Shown here: one piece after another, positions 51,624 through 58,815 of the stretch
How the letters are laid out: each line of letters opens with the position of its first letter
Numbering within the stretch: the stretch's first letter is position 1
Origin: a gamma proteobacterium endosymbiont of Lamellibrachia anaximandri
Lineage (GTDB): Bacteria; Pseudomonadota; Gammaproteobacteria; Chromatiales; Chromatiaceae
Assembly: GCA_016756835.1 (NCBI GenBank)
Contig: JAESPE010000005.1
Location: forward strand, 1-64,000
Direction: 5' to 3'
DNA: 64,000 nucleotides
Program-made: the position numbers and the translations under genes
Notes under the pieces: model-generated
The model's input: the letters and a program-made list of their open reading frames with translations, nothing else
What the model was told of the DNA's origin: nothing
The model's database searches: none

Positions 51624-51929
51624 TCAGACCCAAGCCGAAACTTTATCGTTTTCGACAGCCAGGTTGACAAAACCCGCGTAATCCACAACTTCAATGCCTT
51701 CAGCAAGCTTCTCTTCAGAGATGCCACGGGCCTTCAGGTCAGGGCCAAGGGCATAAAACTTGACACCGGATGCTGCAGCCACCTTCTCAGCAACGGCGTT
51801 ACCCTTCATTGCCCCATAAACACCATCTTCATACATCAGGACGGCGCTACCCTCTTTTGCATAACCCAGGCAATCTGCCAGTGAGTTCTTCTCAAAGGGG
51901 GATTTATTAACAGTATGCAAAGTACTCAT
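51624..51929 (-). CDS. dsrH: DsrH (TusB-like)
   Basis: LADCLGYAKEGSAVLMYEDGVYGA; operon position. Confidence 0.93.
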   Translation of the reverse strand: MSTLHTVNKSPFEKNSLADCLGYAKEGSAVLMYEDGVYGAMKGNAVAEKVAAASGVKFYALGPDLKARGISEEKLAEGIEVVDYAGFVNLAVENDKVSAWV

Positions 51930-51944
51930 GCGATCTCTCCGCCT

Positions 51945-52355
51945 TTAGAAGCTATAGACAATGTCCTGGTCATCCAGAACATCCGCCAGTTCATCGCGAC
52001 TGACGAGACGAATCGAATCCTTCTCTGCCCAGTCGTCATCTTCGTCTTCCCAAGTGAGAGGCATCAGATCATCAAGGGTCAGACCCCGCTCTTCCAGAGA
52101 CTCTTTCTCCACATAGAGCTTGGTAACATCATAATCACCCAGCGCCTTGTAAGTAGTGGAGAAGTTCTTCATACCGGACTCAGAAGTATCCTGCCCTTCG
52201 AGCAACTGATAAACCCCATCTCCGATAAACGCCAGACTGACATCCTGATCGAACGCAGCACCAATCAGTACAACTTCCAGTGACTCCCACGCATAGATGG
52301 TTCCGTAGGGAGCACGGCGGTTGAGATACATGAATTTCTTGATAGTTTCAGACAT
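51945..52355 (-). CDS. dsrF: DsrF (TusC-like)
   Basis: RRAPYGTIYAWESLEVVLIGAAFDQDVSLAFIGDGVYQL. Confidence 0.93.
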   Translation of the reverse strand: MSETIKKFMYLNRRAPYGTIYAWESLEVVLIGAAFDQDVSLAFIGDGVYQLLEGQDTSESGMKNFSTTYKALGDYDVTKLYVEKESLEERGLTLDDLMPLTWEDEDDDWAEKDSIRLVSRDELADVLDDQDIVYSF

Positions 52356-52371
52356 CGTTCAACCTCTAATC

Positions 52372-52764
52372 TCAATCACCGAAAACAACGAGACGCTCGG
52401 ACTGTATACCCGCTTCGATCAACTGACCGAGACCGGAGATCCGGAAGCCGTCAGCGATGTTCTGGGCATCTTTACCGTTACGTTGCATCTCACCCTCGTC
52501 CACAATTCCGCGACGTTGCGCGGCTGCCACGCAGACAACCAGATCGAGATCGTGTGCCTTACCCAGTTCCGACCAGCGATTGACGATATTTCTGTCATCC
52601 TGGGGAGGAGTGGTGAGATTGGTGCCGTTGTTCACGCCGTCGTGATAGAAGAAGACACGCATGATCTCGTGCCCTGCATCCAACGCGGCCTTGGCGAACT
52701 GGTAGGCCGAATCAGTCGCTTGATGCTGATAGGGCCCCTCGTTTACCTGAATCGCAAATTTCAT
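52372..52764 (-). CDS. dsrE: DsrE (TusD-like)
   Basis: MKFAIQVNEGPYQHQATDSAYQFAKAAL, VVCVAAAQRRGI. Confidence 0.94.
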   Translation of the reverse strand: MKFAIQVNEGPYQHQATDSAYQFAKAALDAGHEIMRVFFYHDGVNNGTNLTTPPQDDRNIVNRWSELGKAHDLDLVVCVAAAQRRGIVDEGEMQRNGKDAQNIADGFRISGLGQLIEAGIQSERLVVFGD

Positions 52765-52808
52765 CAGTTATAACCTTCCTGTTGAAAGACTTGAGCTTGG
52801 CTCTGCAA

Positions 52809-53894
52809 TCAGAACCGTATATGAGCAGAAGCGTTCAGGTTGGCACGACCGCCACGCCAATTATCGATGTGATACTTGGTAAAAGGCAGTCCGGTCTTCT
52901 CGAAGAAGCTCGGCCATCCGATACGCTCGGCCCATTCGCCCATGCGCTCGTAGTCTTTCGCATCCGCCTTGTAGGCAGCCAGAATCTGCTTAACGATTTT
53001 GGAGACCTCAGGCCAACGCGGTGGGTTGTTCGGAATACCGGATGCAACCAGCTTGTGAAAGGTAGGCTTGGAACGAGCATTGGAGTGCTTACCGCCAACC
53101 CAAACTGCGAAATTGGAGTGCTCAGGATCATTGATCTGCATCGGAGGACATGGCGGAAAGCATGCGCCGCAGCAGATACACTTCTTCTCATCAACTTCGA
53201 GAGAAGGTTTGCCGTTAACCATTGCAGGACGAATAGCCGCTACCGGGCAACGAGCCACAACTGTAGGACGTTCACAAACGTTACCGACCTGAGAGTGATC
53301 GATCTTCGGCGGCTTGGTGTGCTGAATGTTGATCGCGATATCACCCTGGCCGCCGCAGTTGATCTGACAGCAGGAAGAGGTCAGACGAACACGGTTCGGC
53401 ATCTCTTCATGGGTGAACTCGTCGATGATCTCATCCATCAGCGCTTTAACAGCACCGGATGCGTCAGTACCGGGAATATCGCAGTGCAACCAACCCTGGG
53501 TATGGGATACGGTGGAGACGGAGTTACCGGTACCACCAATCGGGTTGCCGTGAGCCGTCAATGCGTCGATCAGCGGCTGAACCTTGGATTCCTCGCTAAC
53601 CATGAACTCCATGTTGGAGCGAATGGTAAAACGGACATAACCTTCTGCAAAATCATCGGCGATATCCATCAACTCGCGAATCTGATGAATGTCCATCTGT
53701 CGGGATGTAGCAGCACGGACAGTCCAGATCTCGTCACCGCTATGAGCCACATGATGCAAAACACCAGGGCGTGGACGATCATGATACTTCCAGTTACCGT
53801 AGTTCTTCTTCATTACAGGATGCAAGAACTCCTGTATATCACGTACGCCCATCTCGTCTGGCATGCGAGGTGCTTCAGCCATGCTAACCTCCAA
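52809..53894 (-). CDS. dsrB: Dissimilatory sulfite reductase beta subunit (oxidative type)
   Basis: SSCCQINCGG siroheme/FeS cysteines, ferredoxin domain CICCGACFPPCPP. Confidence 0.96.
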   Translation of the reverse strand: MEVSMAEAPRMPDEMGVRDIQEFLHPVMKKNYGNWKYHDRPRPGVLHHVAHSGDEIWTVRAATSRQMDIHQIRELMDIADDFAEGYVRFTIRSNMEFMVSEESKVQPLIDALTAHGNPIGGTGNSVSTVSHTQGWLHCDIPGTDASGAVKALMDEIIDEFTHEEMPNRVRLTSSCCQINCGGQGDIAINIQHTKPPKIDHSQVGNVCERPTVVARCPVAAIRPAMVNGKPSLEVDEKKCICCGACFPPCPPMQINDPEHSNFAVWVGGKHSNARSKPTFHKLVASGIPNNPPRWPEVSKIVKQILAAYKADAKDYERMGEWAERIGWPSFFEKTGLPFTKYHIDNWRGGRANLNASAHIRF

Positions 53895-53945
53895 ATTTCA
53901 ATAATCGAATTCTATTCTACGCAATAGCGTTGATGTGTGATTGAC

Positions 53946-53989
53946 ATGAAACAAATCACCGGGAAATAATTCCCAGCAATTTGTTTCAT
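53946..53989 (-). promoter_or_regulatory. dsrA-dsrB intercistronic two-part hairpin
   Basis: Outer stem ATGAAACAAAT / ATTTGTTTCAT (11 bp), inner GGGAA-ATAA-TTCCC. Confidence 0.6.
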
Positions 53990-53993
53990 CGCC

Positions 53994-55235
53994 TTACTTG
54001 GCTTTGCGCTCAGCCCACTTGGCAGCTTCCTCATCCCAGTTGTCCATACGGACATAAGGATTGGTGCGAGGCTGGGCGATCATATTCGGATCGATCTCGA
54101 TACCGATACCTTCCAGGAAGTTGGTCAGACCAATACGTTCGATCATCTCACCGGTACGTTCGTGCTCCAGTGCGTTCTCTGCAAAGAAGTCCAGAACTTC
54201 GGTACCCAGCTCTTCCAGCCATTCGAAATCCTCATCGGTTTCCATCTTGTGGAAAGGCACGATTACGGTACCCATCAGATCGCCGATCTTCAGAGTACGC
54301 TTACCGCCAATCAGAACGCTGACGCCACCATCATCACCCGGAGAGAGGGCCTTGTTCATGACGTTCAGGCAGTGCATGCAACGCACGCAGTTGCCGTTAT
54401 CAACCGCCAGGGTATCGTCGTCGTTCAGTGAGAGCGCCTGAGTCGGGCAGCGGGTGATGACATTGTCGATCACATACTTGCGGCCTTTGTTCTCCACGAA
54501 AGCCTTGACCTCAGCCTGGTCGACCTTCATGTCGTCGCGCCATGTACCGATGACAGCGAAATCAGAACGATGAATGGCGTTCATGCAATCGTTCGCGCAG
54601 CCGGAAACCTTATACTTCATCTTGTAAGGCAGAGCCGGACGATGCAGGTCGTCAAGCGCATTGTTCACCAGGGTACGCATTGCCCGGCCTTCGTCGAAGT
54701 TGGACTGCTCGCAACGGGCAGCACCGACGCAGGACATGGAGGTACGCACGGCGGGACCCGCGCCGCCCATGTCAAAGCCCATCTCATTGATTTCATTAAA
54801 GAATGGCTGAACGTTCGCAGAGGAGCAACCCTGGAACATGATATCGCCAGACTGGCCGATACCGCAGATCAGACCGGATCCGTACTTCTCCCAGATATCG
54901 CACATGTCGCGCAGTGTCTTGGTATCGAAGTGAGAGCCAGGAGGTGGCATGATGCGAATAGTGTGAAATTCAGCCGCATCAGGGAATTTGGGGGTTCCGT
55001 CCTCGTTCTTCAGCTCGGTAAAGCGGGGGATGACACCACCACCGTAGCCTACAACACCAACGGTGCCGCCCTTCCAGTAGCCCTTCTTGGTCTCGTAGGA
55101 GGTCTCCAGCTGACCCAGCAGGTCAACTGCAATGTCGTTATCTTTCGCAAGGCGCTTGATACCGCTGATAAAGCTCGGCCAAGGGCCGCTCTCCAGCTGA
55201 TCAAGCATGGGGGTGTCATGCATCTGTTTTGCCAT
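53994..55235 (-). CDS. dsrA: Dissimilatory sulfite reductase alpha subunit (oxidative type)
   Basis: MAKQMHDTPMLDQLESGPWPSF, MSCVGAARCEQSN, KYKVSGCANDCMNA, CVRCMHCLNVM. Confidence 0.96.
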   Translation of the reverse strand: MAKQMHDTPMLDQLESGPWPSFISGIKRLAKDNDIAVDLLGQLETSYETKKGYWKGGTVGVVGYGGGVIPRFTELKNEDGTPKFPDAAEFHTIRIMPPPGSHFDTKTLRDMCDIWEKYGSGLICGIGQSGDIMFQGCSSANVQPFFNEINEMGFDMGGAGPAVRTSMSCVGAARCEQSNFDEGRAMRTLVNNALDDLHRPALPYKMKYKVSGCANDCMNAIHRSDFAVIGTWRDDMKVDQAEVKAFVENKGRKYVIDNVITRCPTQALSLNDDDTLAVDNGNCVRCMHCLNVMNKALSPGDDGGVSVLIGGKRTLKIGDLMGTVIVPFHKMETDEDFEWLEELGTEVLDFFAENALEHERTGEMIERIGLTNFLEGIGIEIDPNMIAQPRTNPYVRMDNWDEEAAKWAERKAK

Positions 55236-55449
55236 CACTCTTTCTCCCAATGGTCGTTTGTGTAGGGTATTTGGCCGATTGATATCCTGTTTTAATTAGC
55301 CCGGCCATAACACCGTGCGCAGGAACAGCCTCTTCCCCTGCAATACATTACCGCTGCAGGTTGAAGACCTGCTCCTACTGGCGGCCAATTTTAGGAGTTC
55401 CTAATGCAGCACCATATCCTTCCGATGGGGGGGGGGTCCGGCTTTCTTC

Positions 55450-55465
55450 TATCCCATATGGGATA
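55450..55465. promoter_or_regulatory. 16-bp perfect palindrome, candidate operator in the divergent dsr intergenic region
   Basis: TATCCCATATGGGATA. Confidence 0.45.
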
Positions 55466-55698
55466 TATGCAATCGCTCCACGATGTATTGCACACTCAAT
55501 CAGTGGCACTAAATATCTAACAATTACAATTAGTAAGAAAATATAATTGAGTTTGCAGACATATAAACGACCGTAAATCTCAATAAGCTATATCCCCATT
55601 AATAGAATATGATTGAGTCAACAATCTGGATAACGCACTACATAAATACCTCATGAATAGTTGAGTAATTTACTATGTAATCGCGTTCCCCAATTCGT

Positions 55699-55704
55699 TA
55701 TAAT
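55699..55704 (+). promoter_or_regulatory. Candidate -10 box for the plus-strand accessory operon
   Basis: TATAAT, 42 nt upstream of the sORF ATG; weak -35. Confidence 0.4.
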
Positions 55705-55745
55705 CTCACCCCTGAAACAATTTTGAGCCAAGCGTAACCCAAACA

Positions 55746-55922
55746 ATGCTCTATCTAAGTGAAGTAATGATGCAGAATCCTGACTTCGAGACATTTGAAC
55801 AGCTTCAGATCGCCGTCAAGGAGCGCTCGAAAACAGAGATGTTTTTCCGCATTGACGTAAAACCACCCTATCCGGATACACCGGAGAACTGGGAAGACCG
55901 ACTGGAAGCCAGTTTTACCTAA
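55746..55922 (+). CDS. 58-aa small ORF (absent from the supplied ORF track)
   Basis: MLYLSEVMMQNPDFETFEQLQIAVKERSKTEMFFRIDVKPPYPDTPENWEDRLEASFT, uninterrupted, followed 26 nt later by the 236-aa ORF. Confidence 0.5.
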   Translation: MLYLSEVMMQNPDFETFEQLQIAVKERSKTEMFFRIDVKPPYPDTPENWEDRLEASFT

Positions 55923-55948
55923 CACTTGTTACACAACGAGAAGTACCC

Positions 55949-56659
55949 GTGAAATATCTCGAATCAGAAACCTTCATCGGTGATGCCGAATGCTCAGATG
56001 ATGCCGTCAAACCGACCCAGCAACTTGAGCAACGCCTCAAAAAACTGCTGGGAGAAGTCAGCGCACTCCCAAACGATATCTCTGTCGAACAACGCCTCAA
56101 GCCCATCCTTGAGAGCGGCTATATCATGCTCGATCTTGACCGCCTGGATGAAGCCTGGGAGATAACCCGCCCCACACTTGACCAAGCCATATCAGCCGGG
56201 TTGTGGCTGCAGGCGGTCGAAGCCTGCGACATTCTCTATCAGACCGGCAATGACAACGCCCTCAGAGCGCTGGCCCACGGTATCTGGCTCGGTGTCACCT
56301 TCCCCATCGAACCGGGACTGAGCGTCGCCATGCTGCAGCACCTGGTCGACGAGACACCGGACAACTCCGATGGCGCGGCCGTTGCCGCCGCCACTGCCGG
56401 CTATATCGTGGACATGCGTACCGAGGAGCCGGATCGGGAAGAGTTGAAGTTTTTTACCAACCAATTGATGGGCCAGGTCGCCCGCCGCCACAGTCAGGTC
56501 GAGGAGCAGGAGATCTTCGATTTTTGGGTGGAGCGCATGGAACTGGATGACCCCTCCAAGTTTTTACCCCGACTGGCCCAGGTGCTGGACATCGTCAACG
56601 AAGACGGCTGGTGGTTCGATCGCGATAAACTTCGAGATCAGATTCCTGCGGATCAGTAA
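55949..56659 (+). CDS. Conserved hypothetical, probably all-helical, 236 aa
   Basis: GTG start; tight spacing with the next ORF. Confidence 0.75.
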   Translation: MKYLESETFIGDAECSDDAVKPTQQLEQRLKKLLGEVSALPNDISVEQRLKPILESGYIMLDLDRLDEAWEITRPTLDQAISAGLWLQAVEACDILYQTGNDNALRALAHGIWLGVTFPIEPGLSVAMLQHLVDETPDNSDGAAVAAATAGYIVDMRTEEPDREELKFFTNQLMGQVARRHSQVEEQEIFDFWVERMELDDPSKFLPRLAQVLDIVNEDGWWFDRDKLRDQIPADQ

Positions 56660-56674
56660 CTCATAGAGACCCAT

Positions 56675-57334
56675 ATGTTCTGGCAAGAGGAAAGTGATGA
56701 GACGGTCTATGTCGTACCCGACGATGTAATAGACCTTGCCTACCAGATGAAGTGCCGGGCGCTGCCGGTCGATCACGCCTGGCCGCTGGCTTCAGCGATA
56801 CATCAGGCACTGCCCTGGTTTGCCAAGGAGCCGCAGGCAGGCTTGCACCTCATATACGGCGCCGACTCCGGCAACGGCTGGGAGCGTCCCCAGGATGCCG
56901 CTGACACCCTCTATCTCTCACGCCGCACCCGTCTTATCCTGCGACTACCCAAAGAGCGCCTCCCCGACGCCGAGGCCCTCACCGGTCAGACCCTGGACGT
57001 GGCAGGCAATCTACTGACGATCGGCAAGGGCATCCCCCGACTGCTTGGCATGACCACCACCCTCTACTCCCGCTTTGTCGTGGACGAAACGGACGGGGAC
57101 GAGGATCAGTTTATTTCAGCAGCTGTCAAAGGTCTGCACGCCCTGAATCTGCGCTTCAAGAAAATACTCAGCGGCAGGCCTTTCGCCTTCTCCACACCGG
57201 AAGGTGAGATTTCGACTCGGAGTTTGATGGTAGCCGGCCTGTCCCTGAATGATGCAGTGAGACTACAGGAGAACGGCCTGGGTCCCCTCCGAAATCGCGG
57301 ATTCGGCTTGTTCGTTCCCCAAAAGTCTGTTTAA
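56675..57334 (+). CDS. Cas6/Cmx6-like RAMP-fold protein (type I-MYXAN Cas6 family-like)
   Basis: N-terminal VIDLAYQMKCRALPVDHAWPLASAIHQALPW, YGADSGNGW, LYLSRRTRLILRLPKERL, C-terminal glycine-rich loop GLGPLRNRGFGLFVPQK. Confidence 0.7.
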   Translation: MFWQEESDETVYVVPDDVIDLAYQMKCRALPVDHAWPLASAIHQALPWFAKEPQAGLHLIYGADSGNGWERPQDAADTLYLSRRTRLILRLPKERLPDAEALTGQTLDVAGNLLTIGKGIPRLLGMTTTLYSRFVVDETDGDEDQFISAAVKGLHALNLRFKKILSGRPFAFSTPEGEISTRSLMVAGLSLNDAVRLQENGLGPLRNRGFGLFVPQKSV

Positions 57335-57413
57335 TATATAGCGTTTTAATGATTTTCTTGATTGGCGGGTGTATGCAAGTCATCCGTCACAAATGCACAC
57401 GAAGGAGAAATCA

Positions 57414-57758
57414 ATGTCGTACGAAGTAAATGGCGCAACCGTCGAGGCCGACGATCATGGTTATCTGGTCAATTCAGCCGACTGGAATGAGGATGTCGCC
57501 AAAGCCATCGCCGCTGCCGAAGGTATTGAGCTGTCCGAAAAGGGTTGGGATATCGTCAACTACCTGCGGGATGAGTACCTCAACAACAACGGTAACCAGC
57601 CCAATGAACGCAACATGGTCAAGCACTTCAAGAAAGTCTGGACCGACATCCCGAAAATGGACACCAAGGTACTCTACAATGAGTTCCCCACTGGCCCTGC
57701 GAAGCAGGCGGGGAAGATTGCCGGTACGCCTGAGACCAAGCGTAAGGGCGGTTATTGA
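57414..57758 (+). CDS. DsrC/TusE/RspA family paralogue lacking both C-terminal cysteines
   Basis: GYLVNSADWNEDVAKAIA...LSEKGWDIVNYLRDEY aligns with DsrC; C-terminus KQAGKIAGTPETKRKGGY has no Cys. SD GGAGAA upstream of ATG at 57414. Confidence 0.9.
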   Translation: MSYEVNGATVEADDHGYLVNSADWNEDVAKAIAAAEGIELSEKGWDIVNYLRDEYLNNNGNQPNERNMVKHFKKVWTDIPKMDTKVLYNEFPTGPAKQAGKIAGTPETKRKGGY

Positions 57759-57833
57759 TCTTTAAGGCTAAAGGTGGCCGTGCCAATGGATGGGCCGATC
57801 ACTGGCATTTCTACCGTTGGTGACTGAAGGTCC

Positions 57834-57922
57834 GTAGGCCGGTTCAAGCGTAGCGGAACCGGCAACCTATCTCGCTCTGCCAAAGCCAGGATGCCCGATC
57901 CGCTACGCTTGATCGGGCTTAC
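57834..57922. repeat. REP-like palindrome doublet
   Basis: GTAGGCCGGTTCAAGCGTAGCGGAACCGGCA (57834-57864) and inverted TGCCCGATCCGCTACGCTTGATCGGGCTTAC (57892-57922). Confidence 0.8.
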
Positions 57923-57927
57923 AAGCC

Positions 57928-58305
57928 TTAGCCTTTAGCCTCCAAAATCGCCTCCATATCCGCCTCCCGAACAGGAAAAGTGCAAACACCAAACAGCGGA
58001 TAGCGCTGCTGCACCTTATCGAGCCGGTATTGGTGATTGGGATCGTATAGGACAATGACCCGACTATCAGGACTGTATTTCTGCAGGGTCGCCATCAGCG
58101 ACTCAAGGTTACTCATCCGGTCACGGAACTCCGGATCAAAATTAAACTCCGTAACCACCACTACAGGTGTGTGCTTTTTCAGCCAGGCCTGCGCCTTTCG
58201 CACCGAATTGACCATCTCGACCTGATAGCCGTGGCGTTGATAGAGCGGTGTAAAGTTGGGATAGCCCCCAAACTCCACCACCGCAAGTAATTCCTGATCT
58301 TTCAT
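57928..58305 (-). CDS. Receiver-domain-like protein of 125 aa, probably lacking the phospho-acceptor Asp
   Basis: Alternating alpha/beta pattern; beta-3 region VVVVTEFNFDPEF. Confidence 0.5.
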   Translation of the reverse strand: MKDQELLAVVEFGGYPNFTPLYQRHGYQVEMVNSVRKAQAWLKKHTPVVVVTEFNFDPEFRDRMSNLESLMATLQKYSPDSRVIVLYDPNHQYRLDKVQQRYPLFGVCTFPVREADMEAILEAKG

Positions 58306-58407
58306 GTGCTTGATTTTATCCCCTCACGAAACGAAGATTCAGGCTGGATTTTAACTGTTAAGACGAGTCTGTTCATGCTGCTGAAGCTGATTATTGGTGA
58401 ATATTCC

Positions 58408-58692
58408 ATGGATATGGAGATCCGGGAGAACTACCTGGAGACGATGACCGACTCCTTCGACAAAATGGATCGGGAGATGCGACTGGGTGTGCAACTCGGC
58501 CAACAGTGGGTGGGCGACCCCACTCAGCTCCAGCGCTGTCAGGTCGCAGCAGACAAACTGCTGTCTGCGATTGAAAACCACAATGAAACCCTGGCAATGT
58601 TGACGGGGGGGTATATCGCTTCACGCCTTTCCGGCATCAAGCAGATCAAGATCAACACCGACGGGGAACCGGCGGAGACTGAATTTCACTAG
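58408..58692 (+). CDS. Small conserved hypothetical, 94 aa
   Basis: MDMEIRENYLETMTDSFDKMDREMRLG...; start chosen internally in the 58306 ORF. Confidence 0.55.
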   Translation: MDMEIRENYLETMTDSFDKMDREMRLGVQLGQQWVGDPTQLQRCQVAADKLLSAIENHNETLAMLTGGYIASRLSGIKQIKINTDGEPAETEFH

Positions 58693-58713
58693 GGATTGCG
58701 CATAGTTTAGCCC

Positions 58714-58803
58714 GTAGGCCTGATCAAGCGTAGCGGATCAGGCAGTGGGTTCGGTACAACCAACAGGCTTCGTGCCGGTTCCGCTACGCTTGAACCGGCC
58801 TAC
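58714..58803. repeat. REP-like palindrome doublet
   Basis: GTAGGCCTGATCAAGCGTAGCGGATCAGGCA (58714-58744) and inverted TGCCGGTTCCGCTACGCTTGAACCGGCCTAC (58773-58803). Confidence 0.8.
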
Positions 58804-58815
58804 ATCCCTGTTCTC

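Noticed and set aside
52782-53927. 381-aa plus-strand ORF opposite dsrB
   Set aside because: Antisense to a confident CDS; composition reads as the complement of dsrB with no recognisable domain.
54570-55265. 231-aa plus-strand ORF opposite dsrA
   Set aside because: Shadow ORF; no independent start context or domain.
56675-57334. A complete CRISPR-Cas system
   Set aside because: Only a Cas6-like protein is visible; I saw no regularly spaced direct repeats and no cas1, cas2, cas3 or effector genes in the window.
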